A DNA stretch of 9,057 nt from Spirochaetales bacterium (GCA_007123465.1 SKLB01000005.1:1-9057), one strand, 5' to 3'; shown: positions 1 to 6,475, counted from the stretch's first letter. A program made the numbers and translations. Notes: a model not told the origin generated them from the letters alone.

Positions 1-110
1 CCATTATTCGCCGAAACAGACGTTATGTAAACGTCGCGGGGTTCCGAAAATTGGAGAGAATGAGTACGGGAGTGAGCCTTTGCATCCTGTCTGCACCTCT
101 ACGTATGCAG

Positions 111-116
111 TATACT
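111..116 (+). promoter_or_regulatory. Candidate -10 box (TATACT) for the membrane protein gene
   Basis: TATACT matches the sigma-70 -10 consensus at 5 of 6 positions and lies 31 bp upstream of the ATG at 148. No good -35 hexamer is found at 16-18 bp spacing; the nearest TTG-containing hexamer (TTGCAT, 80-85) is 25 bp away, which is too far. The core AGTATACT is a palindrome, so the same box could also read leftward. Weak evidence from composition only. Confidence 0.3.
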
Positions 117-137
117 ACAGTCAGCGGAGAATTTACC

Positions 138-145
138 GGGAGAGA
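138..145 (+). promoter_or_regulatory. Ribosome binding site of the membrane protein gene
   Basis: The purine run GGGAGAGA lies directly before the ATG at 148 and contains a GGAG core at a workable distance. It is one of the clearest Shine-Dalgarno sequences in the window and supports the start at 148. Confidence 0.6.
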
Positions 146-147
146 GT

Positions 148-1026
148 ATGAAGAAGAGTACTGCGTTTTTTGAAGGAATAATCGTTGTTGCGGTGATCCT
201 GGTTGTCATCCATTTCTTTGCCGAGGAACTGGCCGTTATTCTGCGCCTGGCGTGGCAGCAGCGCATCATGCTGCTCTACATTGGCCTCGGTCTCGATGCC
301 ATCTTTACAATTGACTTCCTGGTGCGCTCGTACTTTGCGCTGCTGCACGGCCGCATGGGACGCTACTTTTTTGCCGAGCGCGGTTGGATCGATTTCCTGG
401 CATCGATCCCGCTGCTGGTTCTGGTCTCGGGGCCCGCAATGCTGGCGGCAGCCGCCGGCAGCGCAACGCTGGCCGGATTCAGCCATGTTGCCAACGTAAT
501 CGAGATCACCAAGGCGGTGCGCAGCGGACGGGTGTTGAGGCTGCTGCGTCTGGTTAAGCTTGTGCCGCTGCGGCGCGACGAAGCAGACGGTACACCGTCG
601 CCACGGGCGGCCGTTGTTGCCGTAGCTGCAGTGGTGATTGTGGGGTTTGCCGCCGGTGTGATTCCTATCTGGTTTGATACCCAGAGTCTGGAAGAGCGCA
701 CCGAGACGCGCTTCGACATCATTGCGCGTCACGTTGACGAGGGGAACCTGGTTGAACCGGCCGGTCAGGCGATTCTGACGTCGCTGGTGGAACTCGAACC
801 CAGCCTGCTGGTGGTGCAGGACCGGGAGCGCAGAGTCTATTCGCGTCACAGTACCGATTACTATCGGCAGAACCTTGGTCCGCATGACTATCTGTTCATC
901 GAGTCAGGCGGTGTCGGTCTCTACTTTGACATCCGGCCGATTCACGCGTCGTCGGCGCGCGCCAACCTGAGTTATCTGATAATGGCGCTGGTAATGGTTG
1001 TGCTGATACGGCCGCGGCGCGCCTAG
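148..1026 (+). CDS. Voltage-sensor-like membrane protein without a pore
   Basis: A 292-residue inner-membrane protein resembling the voltage-sensor half of the ion-transport (voltage-gated channel) superfamily. Hydrophobic segments lie near residues 8-23, 40-62, 80-100, 153-176 and 273-287. The S2-like segment carries acidic D56. The S3-like segment begins WIDFLASIPLL with D82. It is followed by an S4-like helix near 124-141 with basic residues spaced by three (R125, R128, R131, R134, K137). Where a channel would have S5, selectivity filter and S6, there is one helix, about 95 non-hydrophobic residues (177-272) and a last helix. No TVGYG-type filter is present, and the protein ends five residues after the last helix. 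The start is backed by a strong ribosome binding site. The DUF503 gene follows after 56 bp and may be cotranscribed. I infer a membrane sensor or channel-like protein; the substrate and partner are unknown. Confidence 0.7.
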   Translation: MKKSTAFFEGIIVVAVILVVIHFFAEELAVILRLAWQQRIMLLYIGLGLDAIFTIDFLVRSYFALLHGRMGRYFFAERGWIDFLASIPLLVLVSGPAMLAAAAGSATLAGFSHVANVIEITKAVRSGRVLRLLRLVKLVPLRRDEADGTPSPRAAVVAVAAVVIVGFAAGVIPIWFDTQSLEERTETRFDIIARHVDEGNLVEPAGQAILTSLVELEPSLLVVQDRERRVYSRHSTDYYRQNLGPHDYLFIESGGVGLYFDIRPIHASSARANLSYLIMALVMVVLIRPRRA

Positions 1027-1082
1027 TTTCGCGCCGGGCCGCGTTTACCTCTCTGCCGCGCTCGTGCTACTCTGTGCGTCTC

Positions 1083-1370
1083 ATGGTTGTTTCGATGATT
1101 CAGTTTATCATCGAGTTGCCCGATGTGACTTCGATCAAAGAGAAACGCCGCATCGTGCACTCGATTCGCGATCGATTGATCCGCAAGTACCGCCTCAGCG
1201 TCGCCGAGGTAGACCTGCACGAAAGCCTCGGCTATTCGCAACTTGGCGCGGCGATGGTGTCCAATTCGCGACGTTACGGAGAATCGGTCATGCACAAGGT
1301 TCTGACGTTTATCGAAGATGAATGCGAGGGACGCTTGCATGACGTCAAGATTGCCTCGGAAAGTTTCTGA
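1083..1370 (+). CDS. DUF503 (YlxP-like) family protein
   Basis: A small cytoplasmic protein of 95 residues, the usual family length. Recognisable DUF503 landmarks are the SIKEKR stretch after the first beta strand, SVAEVD in the middle and the QLGAAMVSNSRR segment. In other bacteria the family (YlxP) often lies in the nusA-infB-rbfA region and is suspected of a ribosome-associated role, but no reaction is established. That neighbourhood is not present here. A GTG at 1074 would add three residues. I prefer ATG 1083 because MVVSMIQF then lines up with the usual family N terminus; neither start has a good ribosome binding site. It lies 56 bp after the membrane protein gene and converges on the ComFB gene. 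Confidence 0.85.
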   Translation: MVVSMIQFIIELPDVTSIKEKRRIVHSIRDRLIRKYRLSVAEVDLHESLGYSQLGAAMVSNSRRYGESVMHKVLTFIEDECEGRLHDVKIASESF

Positions 1371-1398
1371 CAGACGACCCCGGCGGGGCGGCTCCGGT
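1371..1398. other. 28-bp convergent gap with short GC-rich inverted repeat
   Basis: The gap between the stop codons of the DUF503 gene and the ComFB gene contains CCCCGGCGGGG (1378-1388), which can fold into a 4-bp stem with a 3-base loop. No T tract follows on either strand, so it does not look like a standard intrinsic terminator. It might still act as a short barrier between the two converging transcripts. Confidence 0.2.
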
Positions 1399-2094
1399 CT
1401 ACAGCGGAAACATGTAGAGATCAGGAACCACGTGCTCGCGGTCAAAGCGGAATACCTCGGCTCGGCGCGGATCCGCGGTAACTTCCAGCGTGAAGAAGTG
1501 CTGCAGCGGTTCAAAGCCCTTGACCTGCGCCGATATCTCAAAATCGAAGCGTTGCAGAGCGTCGGCCTCACACAGAAGTGACGTGGGCCAGAACAGATAG
1601 GTGCCGTAGGTGTTGGCAGCCAGCAGATACGGGTTCTGCCAGCGCGGATCAAACATCGTCACAAGTTGCTCATCGAGCAGCAGCGTGACCTCGATGTCCG
1701 ACATCGGTTCAAAGGTGTTCCCGTTGAACAACCGGCCCTTGATGGTCGGGAAGTTGAAGTGCGGGCCTTCCTGGAACTGCACCTCGCTATGTGCGGCGGG
1801 GTCCGCGTAGTACGAGCGCTGAACAAATGAGACACGGCGCAGCGCCTCGTGAGCGAGTGTAACCGCGTCGATCAGTGTCTGCGGGTGTCCGGCAATGTCG
1901 GTTTCGACGTGGGCCATCCCGCGCGCCGAAGTGACGTAGCGTGGCGGCATACGGTTCAACACGTAACAGGCCGCATCGAGGCGGCACAGCCGCGAAGTAC
2001 TGTAGTTGTGGGGGTTGCCCGCTGCTTCCTGCTCGTCGCAGATCTGGTTGACAATCTGGAGGACTTCATCCTCCATCAGGTTATGTATCTCCAT
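1399..2094 (-). CDS. ComFB-domain protein with C-terminal beta-rich domain
   Basis: A 231-residue cytoplasmic protein. Residues 1-90 match the late-competence ComFB family: MEIHNLMEDEVLQIV at the start, then CRLDAACYVLNRMPPRYV (residues 37-54), the family's most conserved block. ComFB proteins have been reported as cyclic-dinucleotide receptors, so a signalling role is a reasonable inference. Only C37 and C43 are present in the block, so a full zinc-type cysteine set is not evident. Residues 115-205 form a second domain rich in beta strands (IKGRLFNG, DIEVTLLLD, a WQNPY turn, a GTYLFWP strand), reminiscent of carboxypeptidase-regulatory-like sandwiches; this is not typical of minimal ComFB proteins. 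A GTG at 2118 would add eight residues. ATG 2094 is preferred because it follows GGGG at 6 nt and overlaps the upstream stop by 14 nt, as in translational coupling. Last gene of the leftward operon. Confidence 0.78.
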   Translation of the reverse strand: MEIHNLMEDEVLQIVNQICDEQEAAGNPHNYSTSRLCRLDAACYVLNRMPPRYVTSARGMAHVETDIAGHPQTLIDAVTLAHEALRRVSFVQRSYYADPAAHSEVQFQEGPHFNFPTIKGRLFNGNTFEPMSDIEVTLLLDEQLVTMFDPRWQNPYLLAANTYGTYLFWPTSLLCEADALQRFDFEISAQVKGFEPLQHFFTLEVTADPRRAEVFRFDREHVVPDLYMFPL

Positions 2095-2539
2095 ACGAAA
2101 CCCCGCGGCCGAACTCACGCTGGATTTGGAACAGTTCTTCGAGCGTGTCGATGGCCTCGCGGTAATCGCGGACGGTCTCTTTGAGCGAGAAGTAGTTCAG
2201 GCCGGCGTAGTAGATCTTGGAAAAAACCGAGAGTGCAATTTCGCCATCGCCGGTCTCGAGATTGAAGTAGGAGCCGTATTCATAACAGATGTGTACGATG
2301 TCTTCGAGCCGTGAACGGATGAAATCAGCGAAGTGGGCCGAAAAGGCGAAGGTGAAAGCCAGTTCCAGGAATTTGCTCTCGCGATCAATGAACAGTCCGC
2401 CCTGGAAGCCGTCATCGCTTTCAAACCCGGCGGTGTAGCTGTCTTCGAGCATCTCGCTGTCGGTTAGTTCATAGCCAAGCTCGCGAAACAGCACTTCGGT
2501 ACGCCGGACGCGTTCTTTCATAAGTTTGGAATACTTCAT
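2081..2539 (-). CDS. Conserved-looking hypothetical protein, possible YbjN/secretion-chaperone-like fold
   Basis: I do not recognise this 152-residue protein at family level. It is acidic, soluble, and has no signal peptide or membrane segment. The pattern is a basic N-terminal helix (MKYSKLMKERVRR), a short strand region with GGLFIDRESKFLELAF, helices around 65-80, an ICYEYGSYFNLETGDGEIAL strand pair near 83-102 and C-terminal helices. This alternation of a single-residue-scale beta sheet flanked by helices recalls YbjN or type III secretion chaperone-like folds, but that is a guess. It starts 48 bp after the PP-loop gene and its last 14 nt overlap the ComFB gene, so the two products are probably made together. 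Coding is supported by the overlap, the natural start and amino-acid composition unlike a shadow frame. Confidence 0.7.
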   Translation of the reverse strand: MKYSKLMKERVRRTEVLFRELGYELTDSEMLEDSYTAGFESDDGFQGGLFIDRESKFLELAFTFAFSAHFADFIRSRLEDIVHICYEYGSYFNLETGDGEIALSVFSKIYYAGLNYFSLKETVRDYREAIDTLEELFQIQREFGRGVSYGDT

Positions 2540-2587
2540 TCACCGTCCCCGTCTCTGCCACAGTCTACTACAAACCGCTAGCCGCAA

Positions 2588-3203
2588 TCAATGCGGGCGC
2601 TGTGGCAGATAATCAAAATTGATATTCCAGCTGGCGCGAAAGATATTCTCCCGCACGCGTTTGTCGCAACGCTGCAGCTCGCGCACAATCGGCTTGAGCG
2701 CAGTGCGCACGTTGGTCTGTTTCAACGGGCAGTCTATCGACGCAACCGGCAGCTGAAGATAGTCGCTGATAGCGCTGATCTCGCGTTCGCCAACGCGGCA
2801 CAGCGGGCGGATAATCCGCAGCGCTCCGCCAAAGAGCTCCTGCACCGGCTTCATCGTTGCAAACGAGCCGTGGAAACATCGACATCGGGATCGAGCGGAA
2901 CGGAACCTCAATGGCGTCAAAGAACGCCTGCAGACGCTGCACCTGTTCAGGCGCCAGCGCGTGCTCACGCCAGTTGACGTGCACCGCCTCCACCTCGTAG
3001 CTGATCGGCAGGTGGCGGCGGCGCAGGCTGAGCGCCAACGCAAGCGTCAGCGAGTCCTTGCCGCCGGATACGCCGACAATGACGCGGTCGCCGGCACCGA
3101 TCATTGCAAATTCGTTGATGCCGCGCCCGGTATCGCGCAGCAGGCGTCGCAACCGCGCTGACGGCCGGCCGCCGCCGGCAACGTGTGCTATCTCAGGATT
3201 CAA
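2588..3203 (-). pseudogene. TtcA-like PP-loop ATPase, internally deleted and frameshifted
   Basis: An intact relative would be a cytoplasmic PP-loop ATPase of the tRNA 2-thiocytidine (TtcA) group, which adenylates and thiolates a tRNA base. Reading from TTG 3203, the first 110 codons give a family-like N terminus with the SGGKDS ATP-binding loop at residues 46-51, ending at IPMSMF (2874). The family-like C-terminal half (FHGSFATMKPVQELFGG, then IIRPLCRVGEREI and a late DCP) is encoded in a different frame from about 2872 to the TGA at 2588-2590. The segment that should lie between, with the CxxC iron-sulfur cysteines and the GHHxDD-type motif, is absent, about 40-60 residues by comparison with the family. 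There are no other lesions, so the event is recent or an assembly error. The TTG start is supported by GGAG seven nt upstream and overlaps the HD gene by 11 nt. Confidence 0.78.
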
Positions 3204-4464
3204 GCAAACGCTCCGGGTGTGGTATATCGGCAGCAATATCGCTGCTGACCATGATCCGCAGGCGGCGCAGCGTGCGAGTGAAGTCTGCCACAACCCTGCC
3301 GGTGAACACGGTGTCTGATTGCGGGTAATTCTGCAACACCCCGTCTGAATCTATGACCGCAAGGTCAACCTCAAAGCTGATGTCTTCGGGTACGTCGATG
3401 ATTACCGCCTGCGGCGCCACCTGACGGCTCAACTGCCGGTTGAGGCGTGCCGCAATGCGTTCTTCCAGCTGACACCGCAACTGCATATCGGTCAACGTGC
3501 TGTGCTCTGGATCCGCGGTGTCAAACGCGGTCTCCCAGACCGGCTGGTGCAGTTGGCGGTCATAGACGCGGCGGATCAGGTCAAACAGCGCAAAGTCTTT
3601 GCGGGCAAACTGAACGAAGAACAGGTCATCATCGAGGCCGTAGAGATCCTGCGGCTTGATCACCTCCTGCTGCAGCGCCAGGTAAACCGCCTTCTTGATC
3701 ATGGCGGTTGCCACGCGTACGGTGCGGTGCCAGTAGACGGCACGGTACATCAGGTACTTGGAGAACAGGATATTCTCAACCGCCGAGATGCCGGAGGACT
3801 CCAGGGCAACGCCACCGCGGCCATCGCTGCGCAGACGACTCAGGATAAAATCGACGTCCTGAATCCCGTACGGCACACCGCAGAAATACGCATCGCGGTT
3901 GAGATAGTCCAGCTTGTCCGGATCGAGCGCACCGGAAAGCAGCGTTCGAAACAGCGCTACTTCGCTGCGGTTGCCGGCTTTCAGGCTGCTGTCCACGATT
4001 GCAGCCACCATCTCCGGGTCAGTGCCCAGCCGATGTGCCAACAGACCGCGGATTGGCTCGCTGCGCACCAGCTGACCGGTGAGGACCTCGTGCTGCAGCA
4101 GTGGAAGCTCCTTGAAACTGTGCGTGTAAGGGAAGTGTCCCAGGTCGTGCAGCAGCGCTGCGGACAGAAACGCCTTGACACCTTCGAGGCTGACGTCAAA
4201 GTCATCCAGTGCCAGCAGGCGGCGAATCATGCGCCGCGCGATATCGAAGACGCCGAGGCTGTGGCTGAGCCGGGTGTGAGTCGCTCCGGGGTAGACGAGG
4301 AAGGCGGGACCCAGCTGCTTGATGCGCGACAATTGCCGGCACGGTGCAGCGTCGAGCAGCTTCTGGATCGGCTCGGAGACGTAGATGTGGCGCCACAGCG
4401 GATCGCGGATCGGCTTCTGGTAATCGGTTTCGAGGTGATCTGCAATAGACCGACGTCTGCTCAT
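3193..4464 (-). CDS. HD-domain phosphohydrolase, SAMHD1/YwfO-like
   Basis: A 423-residue cytoplasmic metal-dependent phosphohydrolase of the SAMHD1/dGTPase-like HD superfamily, close to the usual length of the bacterial YwfO-type branch. Metal and catalytic residues are visible in order: HTRLSHSLG (H68), LLHDLGHFPYTHSF (H106-D107, H110, H115), HE at 125-126, and the LDPDKLDYLNRDAYFCG block with D183. The N-terminal IRDPLWRHIYVSEPIQKLLD and RLSRIKQLG-type segment (QLSRIKQLGPAFLVYPGA) is also typical. Relatives hydrolyse nucleoside triphosphates or related nucleotides; the exact substrate cannot be read here. It is the first gene of the leftward operon and overlaps the PP-loop gene by 11 nt. 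The ATG at 4464 has no Shine-Dalgarno sequence; a candidate promoter lies so close that its transcript may be nearly leaderless. Confidence 0.88.
   Translation of the reverse strand: MSRRRSIADHLETDYQKPIRDPLWRHIYVSEPIQKLLDAAPCRQLSRIKQLGPAFLVYPGATHTRLSHSLGVFDIARRMIRRLLALDDFDVSLEGVKAFLSAALLHDLGHFPYTHSFKELPLLQHEVLTGQLVRSEPIRGLLAHRLGTDPEMVAAIVDSSLKAGNRSEVALFRTLLSGALDPDKLDYLNRDAYFCGVPYGIQDVDFILSRLRSDGRGGVALESSGISAVENILFSKYLMYRAVYWHRTVRVATAMIKKAVYLALQQEVIKPQDLYGLDDDLFFVQFARKDFALFDLIRRVYDRQLHQPVWETAFDTADPEHSTLTDMQLRCQLEERIAARLNRQLSRQVAPQAVIIDVPEDISFEVDLAVIDSDGVLQNYPQSDTVFTGRVVADFTRTLRRLRIMVSSDIAADIPHPERLLES
3208..3217 (-). promoter_or_regulatory. Ribosome binding site that decides a TTG start
   Basis: On the minus strand GGAG is followed by seven nucleotides and then TTG at 3203, inside the last codons of the HD-domain gene. 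The region before the conserved LRRLLRDTG segment offers no in-frame ATG or GTG close to the end of the HD gene, while the next ATG (in EFAMIGAGD) would remove the conserved N-terminal helix. This makes TTG the most likely start and implies translational coupling with the upstream gene. Confidence 0.5.
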
Positions 4465-4465
4465 G

Positions 4466-4474
4466 TGCTATCAA
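4466..4474 (+). promoter_or_regulatory. Candidate extended -10 promoter of the rightward operon
   Basis: TGCTATCAA contains a TGn extension followed by TATCAA, which matches the -10 consensus at 4 of 6 positions. It lies nine bases before the ATG at 4484 and overlaps the leftward promoter region. No -35 box is apparent. If real, this transcript would also start almost at its start codon. Low confidence because such short matches arise by chance. Confidence 0.25.
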
Positions 4475-4502
4475 TACTACTGTATGCGCGCCTATTTCAC
4501 AA
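4474..4502 (-). promoter_or_regulatory. Candidate sigma-70 promoter of the leftward operon
   Basis: On the minus strand TTGTGA (4497-4502) and TAGTAT (4474-4479) are separated by an ideal 17 bp. Each hexamer matches consensus at 4 of 6 positions. The -10 box ends nine nucleotides before the ATG at 4464, so transcription would begin within a few bases of the start codon. That fits the absence of a ribosome binding site and suggests a leaderless message. It lies inside the first codons of the divergent lipoprotein gene. Confidence 0.4.
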
Positions 4503-5203
4503 ACCGCTGCGGGACCGGCTCCAGAATTGCACCGCTGATACTGCTGCCGGTCCTGCTGCTGCTTCTAAGCAGCGCTTGCCAGAGACGCACACAGCAGGAG
4601 GCTGCCGCCGGGCCGCAGCTGGAACGCGAGTTTGCCGAACGCACGGCTGAGCCAGAAACCAGTCCAGACAACGGCGCACCGCTCGCCGCGACTGACGCAG
4701 ATTTGCAACAGCCGCCTGAGGCGCGTACGCCGCGGTTTGTGCTCAGCGCGGGCGAATTGCGCCGATGGGCGCCGTATGACGCGGAGATCGGCGAGCTTCC
4801 CGACCGTGCCGCCGATAGCGTGGCGCGTGCCGCGGTGCGCAGCCGTACTGAAAGCCTGTTTGACGGACTGGCTGAGCTTGAGGGAACCATCAACAGCCAC
4901 GTGCTGGAGTCACAGCGCCGTCGGCTGCAGCGGATGCTGGCCGATGATCTGAACGGCCGGGATCAAACGCTGCAACTGCGGTTTGGGCAGGTCCGATGGG
5001 TTGATTCATCCGAGGCCACGGTGGTAGTCCGCCTGATAACCCGGACCGGCAGAGCAGCGGGAGACATTATGCTGGAAAACCGCGGCGACGGCTGGTATAT
5101 TTCGGACGTCCTGCTGGATCTGGGGCTGCTGCGCGATGCGTATCAACGCCGCACCCAGAGGGTGGAACCGTGGATCGACCGGTCACCGCTGGTCGGGCCG
5201 TGA
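4484..5203 (+). CDS. Putative lipoprotein
   Basis: A 239-residue protein exported and probably lipid-anchored. The N terminus has basic residues (MRAYFTNRCGTGSR), a hydrophobic core (IAPLILLPVLLLLL) and the lipobox LSSAC, with C32 as the modified cysteine. A Q/E/P/A-rich linker follows to about residue 80, then helices (DRAADSVARAAVRSRTES and onward) and a beta-rich end with LRFGQVRWVDSSEATVVVRL and GDGWYISDVLLDLGLL, somewhat like small NTF2-type folds; no family is recognised. An upstream in-frame ATG at 4463 would add seven residues and overlap the divergent gene's start codon. ATG 4484 gives a better-proportioned signal peptide. Neither start has a clear ribosome binding site. First gene of the rightward operon; the PilZ gene begins 24 bp after its stop. 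It could be the envelope partner of the signalling genes downstream, by context only. Confidence 0.7.
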   Translation: MRAYFTNRCGTGSRIAPLILLPVLLLLLSSACQRRTQQEAAAGPQLEREFAERTAEPETSPDNGAPLAATDADLQQPPEARTPRFVLSAGELRRWAPYDAEIGELPDRAADSVARAAVRSRTESLFDGLAELEGTINSHVLESQRRRLQRMLADDLNGRDQTLQLRFGQVRWVDSSEATVVVRLITRTGRAAGDIMLENRGDGWYISDVLLDLGLLRDAYQRRTQRVEPWIDRSPLVGP

Positions 5204-5212
5204 TCGCAACAT

Positions 5213-5227
5213 TATGGAGCTGAGGAT
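5213..5227 (+). promoter_or_regulatory. Ribosome binding site of the PilZ/GAF gene
   Basis: GGAG followed by a second purine run GAGG lies within the 24-bp gap before the ATG at 5228. Two overlapping Shine-Dalgarno-like cores support that start codon. Confidence 0.5.
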
Positions 5228-6475
5228 ATGGCGCAGGAGATTCGGCACGTAGAGAAAGAGTTCATCTTCAGCAACATCCGCGACAAGCGGCTTCCGGTGG
5301 AGTTGCATATCGGCACGCAAAGAATTGCGACGCGGCTGGTAGAGAGTACCAAACGTTACGTGGCGTTCAAGCCGGATCGCGGTGACCACCGTCAGCCCGA
5401 AGAGCGGCGTACCGCCGTGGCGTTCTTTCGGTTTCGCGGTCAACCGATGACGTTTCGCTCACGAGTGCTGGAGCTTGAAGAGGACGTGATTCGACTGCGC
5501 CAACCCGACGTACTGCACCGCGACCTCGCACGCGGTTTCGAGCGCATCGTGAATCCCGAGGGAATTGCCGTTTCGCTGATCGTCCACGGTTCGGCCATGA
5601 CGCTCAACTACCCGGCTTCGGAGATGTTTGACCCGGTTGAAGAGCCGCAGTTTGACCTTGGTTTTGATGCTCGGAAAATCTCGAGTCTTCTCAGCAGCTT
5701 TCGTGATCAGGCCGAAGCTCTCGCCGCTGAAAACCGTATCGTCATGTTCCGCGAGAGGCGTCCGGAATCTTTGCCGGAGCGGATCGTTGCCCTCAGCGGC
5801 CGGATTCTGATGCTGCCGCCGTGGGATGGACCGCCGCACGGGTTAAGCGTTGCCGTGCGCGAACGCCTGGCACTGACGCGCCATATCGAGGAGATCGCTC
5901 GTGACAACGATCCGTCGCTTGTCGAGCAATATAACCAGCTGTTGCAGCAGCGCCAGCGAAAGCGCCTGTCAGCCGAGGTGTACTGCCCGATTCTCTACCA
6001 CCAGTACGTAGTGGGATACCTCTACCTGATGAAAAGTACAGAAGCCGACGCAGAATTTGCACCTTCCGATCTCGAGTTCCTGCGCTCATTTGCGCGCGTG
6101 TTCTCCTATTCGCTGCAGGCCAACGGATACTTCAGTGCCGAACAGCAGGAGCAGGCTTTTCAGGAAGCGCAGCTTATCGATATCAGCGGTTCAGGGCTGC
6201 TCTTCAGCCACGCTGCCGGTGCGCTTGACCTCGGGCTCTATTCCGAGATCGGGCTGCGTATCCATCTGGATGAGATGACGCTACCGGCAAAGGGCAGAAT
6301 CATGCGCAAGTACGATGACGAGCAGCGCGTCTACCACGGGGTTCATTTCTCCGATATGCAGCTCGAGCACATGGAGCAGCTCTTTGACCGCATCTACGGC
6401 GTCGACTACCGTGGTGATATCGACACGCGTGGTCTGGCAGAGGTTGACCAGAGCGCCGAGACGTTCGAGAGCTGA
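5228..6475 (+). CDS. PilZ-domain protein with GAF-like insertion
   Basis: A 415-residue cytoplasmic protein with no signal peptide or membrane helix. Residues 10-100 look like the N-terminal domain of YcgR-type PilZ proteins. An RxxxR motif follows at 102-106 (RGFER), then a strand (IAVSLIVHG). Residues 150-300 have GAF-like features: a helix with DQAEALAAENR, then VYCPILYHQYVVGYLYL, then DLEFLRSFARVFSYSL. Residues 314-395 are a PilZ core with LIDISGSGLLF (D318, S320, G323), a GVHFSDM strand and a final helix ending DRIYG. PilZ domains bind cyclic di-GMP through RxxxR and DxSxxG, which here are about 215 residues apart. The layout resembles spirochaete proteins such as the Leptospira DUF1577 group, though I cannot confirm the match. 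Likely a second-messenger effector for motility or envelope functions. The gene follows the lipoprotein gene by 24 bp and the large TPR gene starts 54 bp later. Confidence 0.75.
   Translation: MAQEIRHVEKEFIFSNIRDKRLPVELHIGTQRIATRLVESTKRYVAFKPDRGDHRQPEERRTAVAFFRFRGQPMTFRSRVLELEEDVIRLRQPDVLHRDLARGFERIVNPEGIAVSLIVHGSAMTLNYPASEMFDPVEEPQFDLGFDARKISSLLSSFRDQAEALAAENRIVMFRERRPESLPERIVALSGRILMLPPWDGPPHGLSVAVRERLALTRHIEEIARDNDPSLVEQYNQLLQQRQRKRLSAEVYCPILYHQYVVGYLYLMKSTEADAEFAPSDLEFLRSFARVFSYSLQANGYFSAEQQEQAFQEAQLIDISGSGLLFSHAAGALDLGLYSEIGLRIHLDEMTLPAKGRIMRKYDDEQRVYHGVHFSDMQLEHMEQLFDRIYGVDYRGDIDTRGLAEVDQSAETFES

Larger units (their letters stand above)
1..147. other. Upstream intergenic region, no convincing gene
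   Basis: No recognisable protein is encoded here. One forward frame gives nine codons (PLFAETDVM) from the left edge to a TAA at 28-30, which could be the tail of a gene lying to the left but is too short to identify. Another forward frame stays open from the edge to about 151 with no recognisable product. The right half probably holds the promoter and ribosome binding site of the next gene. No terminator hairpin with a T tract is visible. Confidence 0.5.

Noticed and set aside
60..173. Possible 37-codon leader ORF starting at ATG 60 after GGAGAG
   Set aside because: The spacing of the purine run to ATG is only about three bases, the product is not recognisable, and it runs 26 nt into the better supported gene at 148.
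133..885. 250-codon reverse open frame
   Set aside because: Antisense to the membrane protein gene; its Q/H/R-rich translation is the mirror of hydrophobic codons, and no start signal supports it.
1074..1082. GTG start for the DUF503 gene
   Set aside because: It adds MRL before the conserved N terminus and has no ribosome binding site; ATG 1083 fits the family better, although this is not decisive.
1378..1388. GC-rich inverted repeat as an intrinsic terminator
   Set aside because: The stem is only 4 bp and no T tract follows on either strand, so it is not called as a terminator.
3502..4650. 382-codon forward open frame
   Set aside because: It lies antisense to the HD-domain gene, whose catalytic motifs are unmistakable. 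The translation is Q/A/R-rich with no family features, as expected of a shadow frame in GC-rich DNA.
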